DNA from: Symsagittifera roscoffensis
Lineage: Eukaryota > Xenacoelomorpha > Acoela > Convolutidae
Assembly (NCBI RefSeq): GCF_963678635.1
Contig: NC_087067.1
Location: forward strand, 3,731,072 to 3,795,071
DNA: 64,000 nucleotides
Direction: 5' to 3'
A program made the translations under genes and the position numbers. Of this stretch, positions 12,201 to 20,700 are shown in pieces (the stretch's first letter is position 1; the number at the start of each line of letters is the position of its first letter). The notes under the pieces were generated by a model. That model was not told the DNA's origin, made no database searches, and saw only the letters and a program-made list of their open reading frames with translations.

Positions 12201-12270
12201 CCAAACGCAAACAGCATTGGCATCAAAAATCGTGTCATCAGCATTTTGTTATCGTGGAGATTTTCAAGCT
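9209..12270 (-). CDS. Rhodopsin-family (class A) G-protein-coupled receptor, four coding exons
   Basis: Minus-strand exons at 12021-12270 (ATG at 12244), 11604-11776, 10767-10992 and 9209-9599. From that ATG they sum to 1014 nt and give 337 residues without a stop. Introns have GT..AG ends (donors GTGAGT, GTGAGT, GTAATC). Exon 1 covers TM1-TM2 (LVHLAISDIIYLL); exon 2 covers TM3 with its Cys and the E-R-Y form of the DRY motif, then TM4; exon 3 holds extracellular loop 2 with a Cys and an N-glycosylation site (NIT), then TM5; exon 4 holds TM6 (SYAPFY in place of CWxP) and TM7 (NPILY). The layout suggests a neuropeptide-type receptor in the plasma membrane, but I cannot name the ligand. The extracellular N-terminus is very short and an in-frame stop lies just upstream of exon 1, so an additional 5' exon is likely. 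Confidence 0.85.
9600..10766 (-). other. Intron 3 of the receptor gene
   Basis: About 1.17 kb of AT-rich sequence between the TM5 and TM6 exons. The joining phase keeps the frame (VRQ-V-R-N). No nested gene was recognised. Confidence 0.75.
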
Positions 12271-12271
12271 T

Positions 12272-12671
12272 TTATCAATATAAAACAATCAACAAGCTCT
12301 GATTCACCAAATCTGAAAGAAAATTTGAACAAATAGGCAATTAGATTTGAGCTAGTTTTGAATTGCGAAGCAAATTATTTATAAATTGCTAGGATTGATT
12401 CAATTTTTTCACGTATTTCTGAAAAAAAAATGAAAAAACAAGTTCAGATTTAAAAAACAAGAAATATAGTAAAGAAAAAATGAACCTTCAGGTAAATTGA
12501 TTTGCCAATTGAAAGCAAAAGATTGTGAAACTTCTAGAATGATCTTTTTTGCTCTGTGGTTTTTTTGAGCTATTTAAAAGGTAGTAATTTGCCTCAGAAC
12601 ACCATTGATACAAAATGAAAGCTTAGAAAACAAACACTGAACAGGAAAATATTATAAAATTAGGATAAAAG
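12272..12671. other. Upstream flank of the receptor gene, no gene seen
   Basis: AT-rich DNA between the first recognised receptor exon and the 5' LTR of element 1. A 5' exon or promoter of the receptor may be here or beyond the 18.9-kb insertion, but none is evident. Confidence 0.4.
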
Positions 12672-13079
12672 TGGAACCTGATCTAAACTATATTTTATGA
12701 TTGGATAAATTAAATGTTTTACCAATGTAAAGTATTTAATATTAACCAATCATGATCCATCTAACTAACAACCCACTTATTTGTAAGTGCTGAAGTTACT
12801 TGTAATTTCAGCACCAGAGAGATTTGAATTTAACTTAGAAATTAGTTGGACTCTCCCGAGCACTTCAGCAGCCGCAATAAACCAGTATACCCTAGATCTA
12901 TTGAGCCTAGCAGAGACTAGTTAAACAACCTGAGACTAGATAGTATAAGAGTAAGATTAGGATCGGTATTAGACTAAGAAGTTGCACGAATCTATCCGGC
13001 CGAAAATAAGATAGCGTGACGAGCAGACGGTGTACCCTATCCGAAATTACTCTATGAGTTACGCCCCAGTCATAACTCA
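12672..13079 (+). repeat. 5' LTR of element 1 (408 bp)
   Basis: TG...CA ends. A T/A-rich TATATTTTAT stretch lies near the left end and an AATAAA signal is at 12876-12881. Two inverted repeats are present: ATGATTGG/CCAATCAT (12697-12704 and 12746-12753, containing CCAAT boxes) and GTGCTGAA/TTCAGCAC (12787-12794 and 12807-12814, a hairpin with a 12-nt loop). Confidence 0.95.
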
Positions 13080-13081
13080 TC

Positions 13082-13104
13082 TGGTGCGACCATAAGTCTC
13101 GAAC
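13082..13104 (+). promoter_or_regulatory. Primer-binding site of element 1
   Basis: It starts TGG two bases after the LTR. The complement ends in GTCGCACCA and, about 15 nt further in, reads GTTCGAG, the conserved T-loop of a tRNA, so a host tRNA with 3' end ...TGGTCGCA-CCA is the likely primer. The T-arm spacing is about one base short of canonical. I cannot assign the amino acid. Confidence 0.7.
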
Positions 13105-13167
13105 AAGACCTTATTAGATTAGAATTAACCAAGAATAGATTAGAAATTAGACAAAAACATTTACAAA

Positions 13168-13401
13168 ATGTTATACGACAATAATTTAATTGAAATGTCT
13201 CTCCGACTCAATAGATCAGAGCCAATATTCCGAACCATAATAGAACTACCCGGAATTGGAAGAAGACATCGAACCAAAGACGACATACGACAAAGTAGAA
13301 ACTTGCCGTATAGTTATATGATAGTTCGGCAAAAGCCAGAACAAACTTTTATATTTCGAATACTACTTGCAATGAATTTAGATTTCCATTTGCAAACATA
13401 A
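13168..13401 (+). CDS. ORF77: small basic protein of unknown function (element 1)
   Basis: First ATG frame after the primer-binding site, encoding 77 residues rich in Arg (LPGIGRRHRTKDDIRQSRN). There is no transmembrane segment or recognised domain. The frame is kept in all three copies in the window (also 34858 and 60871), with two conservative changes and one His-to-Pro change in copy 3, which argues for a real product. It is separated from the next ORF by a 930-bp leader, so it would be the first ORF on the genomic RNA. It could be a regulatory peptide, or an upstream ORF or leader exon spliced to downstream genes. Confidence 0.6.
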   Translation: MLYDNNLIEMSLRLNRSEPIFRTIIELPGIGRRHRTKDDIRQSRNLPYSYMIVRQKPEQTFIFRILLAMNLDFHLQT

Positions 13402-14330
13402 AACCTTGAAGCTAATCTTCAAAATCATTTCAGGCGCTAAACAAAATTAATATTATACAATAACGATTGATAAAAAGATCTAAGATCGTTTTCTTAAAAT
13501 TCTGCAGTATTATACAAAACATGTTTGAAAAATATTTATTGGAAAATAAAAATAAAAATTAGTAGCATGACAATAAATGGTTAGTAATCATAAATCATCC
13601 TGTTGTTCCAGCTTCATCACCTAAAACATAACAGCAATCATCAAACCCACTAATATCATAAAAACACTAAATCTTTACTTTACACAAATTAAAACATTAT
13701 TAAAACTTAAAGTCACTTAATTTTAAAACCAGATCATCAAGGCTTATCCTTGGATCTTAAATCATTTTCTACTTAATTAAATTTTAAATTTGATCATCAA
13801 GGCTTATCCTTGGATCAAACAGAACAACTTTGTTCTCCCCCACCCACTTAATTAGTGTCTAACGACCTCAAACGTCGATTCACTATCCAACCCTTTCTAA
13901 AAACCCAAGACTAATAGAAATTTTTAAACAAAACTAATCATTCAAATTAGGATAAGCAGTGAAGAACTTCGGTTATTCATCCTTCACTTGACCCCCCCTC
14001 TTACCAGACCCAGGATAAATCTTAGACTTAGTAAGTTTAAAATAGTACCTAACGAACTACTCGCGTTCTAATTATACCTGAACCTTGTGGATCGATTTAC
14101 TATTCTCCAACCCTTGAACACAATCACTCCCTTAAGTAAGATTAAGTAAGTTAACACCTTAGCTTATACTAGTCACGAGAAAGTAAAATCATTCTCCGGA
14201 ATCGATATACTTTTCTCTCCAACCCTGAACAAAAAGACCCAGGTTAAGCTAACCAAAAAATCGTAAGAACTAACAGTTTAAGAAAATAGAAATCATTTAA
14301 CAACCTTTTGCATCCGTCATCCTAAACCTT
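13402..14330 (+). promoter_or_regulatory. Repeat-rich untranslated leader of element 1
   Basis: No long frame. Two identical 25-bp imperfect palindromes (13732-13756 and 13792-13816, core CAAGGCTTATCCTTG) lie 60 bp apart. A module CGAT(T/A)(T/C)AC...TCCAACCCT occurs three times, at about 13876, 14093 and 14203. The hairpin-forming AGTGAAG...CTTCACT precedes a C-rich tract. Splice-donor-like GTAAG motifs occur at 14031, 14136 and 14146. All of this is kept in elements 2 and 3. Likely roles are packaging signals, internal ribosome entry or splice donors for subgenomic RNA (inference). Confidence 0.6.
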
Positions 14331-14798
14331 ATGTCATTTAAAAACCTAGGAAATAAACAAACAATCATTTTACACAATTGTGAAATAGATAACAAAAAAT
14401 ACGACCTTGTAATCACACCTCATACACAAACAGTTGGATACATTCGCACAAAACGACAAACACTAAAGAGAAAAATAATAACTAAACAAAGACAAATAAC
14501 ACGAAAAAGATTTTCAAAGAATCGAAACGCATTTTCAGAATCAGAAACCAACAGTTTAGACGAACTTTACAAACTAAAAGAATCAGTAGATAAAAATTAC
14601 CCACTTCACGATCAATTATATTTTTCTGACTCAGAAACAACTTCAAATTCATCACAAAGAGGAAAAAGAAGAATAAAAAAGCAGTACAAACACAAACCAG
14701 TACATCTATACAATTGGAATCAACCAATTCGACACATTAATAATTACATATTAACAGTCATCGAACGAAAAAATGAGCTCAACACACACTCCAGGTGA
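14331..14798 (+). CDS. ORF155: basic pre-Gag protein (element 1)
   Basis: 155 residues from an ATG at 14331. The N-terminal half carries a dense Lys/Arg run (TKRQTLKRKIITKQRQITRK, about residues 43-62), like a nuclear-localisation or RNA-binding segment; the C-terminal half is acidic then basic (SDSETTSNSS, GKRRIKKQYK). The end overlaps the start of gag-pol by 26 nt in another frame, so it may be translated before Gag with reinitiation or leaky scanning. The protein is nearly identical in the three copies. No family is recognised. A Rev-like or nucleocapsid-like accessory role is possible but unproven. Confidence 0.75.
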   Translation: MSFKNLGNKQTIILHNCEIDNKKYDLVITPHTQTVGYIRTKRQTLKRKIITKQRQITRKRFSKNRNAFSESETNSLDELYKLKESVDKNYPLHDQLYFSDSETTSNSSQRGKRRIKKQYKHKPVHLYNWNQPIRHINNYILTVIERKNELNTHSR

Positions 14799-17700
14799 AG
14801 AAACTCCAGATGATGATGAAATCTTTCCCTTTATAGTAGACGCAGATACTGATAGAGGACAACACTTATTTTGTCAAAATTTACTCATAAATTTATTTGA
14901 ACCCGGAATTAGTCCATGTAAAACAGAGTTCCCCGATGTAAAAATCAAAAGACAAATCATAGATCACTATCTAAAAGATATATGCAACATAACACAACAG
15001 TATGGAATCTACTCTATAGAATTCACTTCCCCAAACCATAATAATAGAACATATACTATTCAAACAGACGATCTCGATTTAGAATTTTCAAAAGTCTTTT
15101 CAGAATATATAAAAAGCATCCAATACCATAACTCACAAAGAGCAAACTCCATTTTCACCAATGAAGTTTTCGCAATAATATATAGTTATATTTCAATATT
15201 AGAAAATGAACTACCATTAACAAATGTCTCACCGACAGACACATCTAAACATTTAAGAGTACGACATGAAATCACACTACTCTCTAGTTATTTGAACGTC
15301 ATTAAAGAAAATTTCACGAAAGACGACGTTTCACAACATACCAGACACGATTTACAAAAAATTTTAGCATGGTTCATAATAGATTATTTCACACACAATA
15401 TTGATTTAATTGCACAAGCAAGAAAAAATTTTAGACCCCAAAATTCGAACGATGAAACCGCTATCACAGAACAATCAGATTATGTTTGGGACCCCGAATG
15501 GTCTCATCCCGCATTTATAAGCTTCCCACAATCAATCTCAAGTCAAGCAATAGGTACAATATCTTACATAAGAGACTATGTAAGAGTAATACCATTAACA
15601 ATTGATGCAACACCATTAAACTATAATACATTTTTACCCGATACACAAAATAATAGTTTAAACTCTACAGTCATACACAATGAAAACCTCAATGGAACTA
15701 GGAATCTTACCCAACAAGATATCCAGACACCATCACACTTCATAAATGAAGAAATTGTACACACAACAACTACACAACAAAGTATTTCACCAATACGCCC
15801 AAATTTAACAACACCAAGAAATACAAATCCTTCACAAACACAGGTAACCTTACAATCAACCGTAAAACCTTCGGTTGCCCCTAAATATTCACATATGGAT
15901 TATCAAACATACAAACCCGTGACAATACCATCAAAAACACGCAAAACATTCACTAGAAACAACTTTGCAGACCATAATTATAATTATACACATCCGTCAA
16001 AAACAAATTATCAACCACAAAGGAATTTTAATCAATATACAAAACCTCGAAACTGGGATAACCCAACAGCCCAATATAATTCAAATAATTTTCAACCAAA
16101 TCCTCCACAGGATCGCAGTGAAAATTACCCATTTTTTCAACAAAATAAAAATAAAAAACAAACATCTTATCAAATGGATTATTTATCCTCAGATGAAGAT
16201 TTCCTACAACCAGATATATTTGCACAAAATACTCAAGAATATCGTAGACAAGGAATACAGAAAACACGTATAAATCATAGGAATTTTTCTCCACAACCAA
16301 TAGATGCACAACATCAACAAGCAATTCAACAACAAAATCCAATTAATACACAATCCTTTCAACCAATTCAACAACAAAATCCAATGATTGCACACTCGTA
16401 TCAACCATCACAAATGCAAAATGAAATACCACTACCATATTATCTTCAACAACATGAAATAACAAGAAACCAACTTTCAAATTTTTCTCAAATGCCAAAT
16501 GCAGCAGAATCATTACAAATGACAATGAATCCATACCTTATGGGTGGATCATCAATAACATCAAACAAACCTTTAATGGTTTTCACAGGAACAGACCCTG
16601 AATACTCTGTAGAAGACTATTTAAATGCAGTAACAGCAAACCTGATTTTAAATATCGGACCTGAACCAATAAATACGCCACTACATCAAAATTGGATACA
16701 TCGACGCACAGCGTTAATACAAACAACCTTAGATGGCGCAGCCCAAAAATGGTTTTCAGTACTACCTCAAGAAATAAAATCAAACTGGAAAAGATTTACA
16801 CAAGAATTTTCAAAAATGTTTGACTCCGAAAGAAACAAACAACAACAAAGAGTTTTATGTAATGAAATTCGCAGATTACCAAACGAAACCATCAAGCAAA
16901 TAGCAGTAAGAATCGAAACACTAGTTCGAAAAGCATATTCACTAAATACACACGACTATAAAAACACTAAGATGACAGAAATCTTAATGATGACCTTAAC
17001 ACCACAATTAAGGAAAATAGCAATAAAAAAGAGAGCATCCCATCCTTCTTCAATTCGAGAACCCGATTTAGATTTTCGAAAACTAGTAGACAAACTAGAA
17101 CAAGCAGAAATTACGATGAAACTAGAAGAAACGGAAAATCTGAAATTACAATACGTTAACAAAATTGAAACGACTCCCACTAATATTAATAATATACAAG
17201 AATCAGAAACAGATCTCGTTGAAAAAATCACTGAAATACTCAATATTTACGAAAAGAACCCGAACTTTAAAGGCAAACCATCTTTCAAAAAATGGTGTAA
17301 TTATTGCCGACGATACGGACATAGTATTTCCGAATGTAGACAAAAACAGCAAGATAGTCAAAATAAACCTCAAAAATACAAAGAACCAAATAAATCATTC
17401 TATCAATACATGAAAAAAGATCAAAATCTACCAAACAAAAATGTATACAGCAACAACAGTTCAGGAAAGCCACTTCCGAACAATACAAGTTATACAAGAA
17501 ATCAATCCCCATATAACTCAAGTTATAGAGGAAGATCACCAGAACGAAGAAACACGTATAATTCATCACAAAATCACTACAATAGACCAAATAGTAGAAA
17601 TAACTACTCCAGATCAAATTCGAATACACAACGATTTGTTTCTAGATCTAATTCCCAACCAAGAAATAACTACTATCCAAACAACCAATCACGAAATTCA

Positions 17701-20700
17701 TCATACAATAGGAATAGAAACTACTCCTATAATAGAAATAGAAGTTATTCAAACAACCGAAACCAGAATTACCCAAACAATCGATCAAGAAATAACTCAT
17801 ATAATAGATCGAACTATAACAGACCAAACAACAATTATCAAAACAGATCGCGAAATAATTCACAAAATCGACACCCAAGTTATAATAATCGTTACAGAAA
17901 TTATTCCAAATCACCACACCGAAATAATAATCACTATAATACATCTAATAATCGTCATAGAAGCAGTACACCTAAACATCAAAGACAAATCAATCAAGTA
18001 CAATCTAATCCAGAAACAACATCAGACCCCCCAGGTATTGATGACACAGTAACCGATACGTTACAACTCAATCAAATAAATTGTACATCATCAGATTCAG
18101 AAAGTGATACTGAAAACACTCTTGCTATCAATATGATAAAAGTCGAAAATGACTATGAATCTGTTATATATGAACAACCCTTTCCATCACATATATATGA
18201 AAATCAATCAGAATTTCTTCAAAATCATTACACTACACCCATAAATTCCACACCAACAACGCAAGAAACAAATGCAAAAAATACTACAGCACAACCAGAT
18301 CAAAATGCCAAAACAAAATGCTTGAATACAAACCACATCTACCAAAATATACAAAAAGAACAACCCAAAGAAAAAATTTGGACAATACCATTTCTCTTAG
18401 AAAGCCCAAGAAATAAAGAATTTCAACCACCAGACCTTGAAATAGATTTTTTAATTGATTCAGGAGCAGAATCAAACATAATAAACATTCCCACATGGAA
18501 TGAAATAAAATCCTTACACCCAAAGCTAACACCTCTGGAAACCTCTAGCAAGCTAGCAACAGCACAAGGATCAACATTGATAAACTACGGAAAAATCCAA
18601 TTATTTCTCCTCCCTACCAGAACAATAGAGCAAAGCAAAATTTTAAATAAACCATTCAAACAAATATTCCATATCACTGATATTAAATATAATATCATTG
18701 GAATACCATTTATTTCAAAGTATATACCAACAATTAACATACTAAATAGTAAAATATTAATCAAAGATAAATATACAAAAACAAAAGAAACATCCTTAAC
18801 ATTTTTTCAAAGATTAAATAAACAACCACCATTCTTTTCGAAATTCTATCCAATATATAACCAACAAAGAAAACACCTGAAACCACTTTCAGGAAACATC
18901 TATAATTTTTCAATCAAACAAGTTCACCAATATGATAAAGAACAAAACAAACAAAAATTTTATATGTCAGATTTTGAATTCAAACCTATTCATAAATTTT
19001 TCAAAATCACAATCTCTTCAATAAAATATTTGAAAAATTCGAATTCAGATATAATTTCTTTACATGTTTATAACAACACACCTTACCAAGTAACATTACC
19101 TTTAGGACTTCTAGGATATTGTGAAACCAACGCTACAATAACACCAATACACGAAAAAGCCTATCGCGTAAATAATATACTCCAATTACTAGATATATGC
19201 CAATCTACAATTCTTAATGAAGAATTATCTATAAATAATATAATAAGTAACGAAAACAGAAATACGGATTATTTCACAAAAACTCCATATTTCAAACCTA
19301 CATTCAACATAAGTAATTACACAGAGCACCAACAAAAATTCTTAACAATGTTTAACTTCCAACATTCACAAATAACACAAGACGAATTCGAAAAATTAGC
19401 CAAACAGCTAATTAAATATTCATCAGTCTATGCAACATCAAAATTCGATGTTGGTAAAATAAGTTCATCACTACATCTCCCATTAAAACCTGACGCAGTT
19501 TTCAAAAAACAAAGAGCAAGTAAAGTACCAATTCACTTACATGATAAAGTAAACAGATTACTCGATATTTTAGAACAATACAATATTATATCACCAGTAA
19601 ACAAAGAAGAACAACCAAAAGGCAACACATTCATCAACCCCGTTATCATTCTAGCTAAAGGAGAATCATTAAAAATCGTTCTCGATGCTAGATACCTCAA
19701 TTCACTCATAGATGAATCAAAATGTAATTGGCCCATTGAACCAATACAAGTTATTTTAACAAAAATAAACGGCAAATACTTCACAACCGCCGACATGAAT
19801 AGTGCATACAATCAAATGCCACTAGATGAACAATCACGACGTTTAACACAATTTGTTATCGGAAACCAACAATATGAATTTAACCGCTTATTCTATGGAA
19901 TATCCATAGGACCAGCAGCATTTTCAGCTTTTATGAGCAAAATTTTTAGACCACTGATACTCAAGAAAAACGCAATCACCTATCTAGACGATGTTTTTAT
20001 GCAATCACAAACAAAAGACGAAATGTTCAAAGTTTTAGAAACATATCACCAAATACTTCAGAACGAAAATCTGAAGGCCGCCCCCGATAAATCACACTTC
20101 TTTTTGACAAAAGTTAAATTCTTAGGACATAACATAGAAAGAAAAACAATCACTCCACTGAAATCACGCATTGACGCTATTCAAAAACTTCAACCACCAA
20201 CAAATAAAAAGAAAATCCAAGAATTCCTTGGAATGTTAAACTTTTTAAGTAAATATGTTTATAAAATGCAATTATATCTACGACCATTTTACAACATCCT
20301 TAGACAACAAAATAATTTTGAATGGAATACAGAACATCAAACACGATTCGAAGAAATAAAGAAACTTTTAACCGAACAAATTTCAAACACAATTCCAGAC
20401 CCTGATCAACCATTTTATGCAATGTGCGATGCTTCGAACTTTGGCATCGGCGCAGCACTATTACAATCACATAATGGTACAAATAAAATGAACCTTATAT
20501 CAGCAAACTCTCGATTATTCACTCAAGCAGAGCTAAGACTCTCAACTCTAATGAGAGAATGTACAGCCATAATCTATACACTTACAGAATATGAATTTCT
20601 GATACTTGGATCAAAACATCCCACAGTTTTATTCACAGATCACAAACCAATCATTTTTCTCTTCACACAGAAATCTAACCCAAACCACCGAGTTTACAGA

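Noticed and set aside
12787-12810. Tiny intron in the LTR (GTAAGT...TTTCAG)
   Set aside because: At about 29 bp it is too short for normal splicing, and the bases are explained by the hairpin.
13732-13816. CRISPR-like spaced repeats in the leader
   Set aside because: Only two palindromic repeats, in a eukaryotic retroelement, with no cas genes.
17441-18052. A 203-codon frame inside gag-pol in another frame, also present in element 2
   Set aside because: It overlies the Asn/Arg/Tyr repeat tract and reads as Ile/Thr-rich shadow sequence; low complexity in the main frame keeps the alternative frame open.
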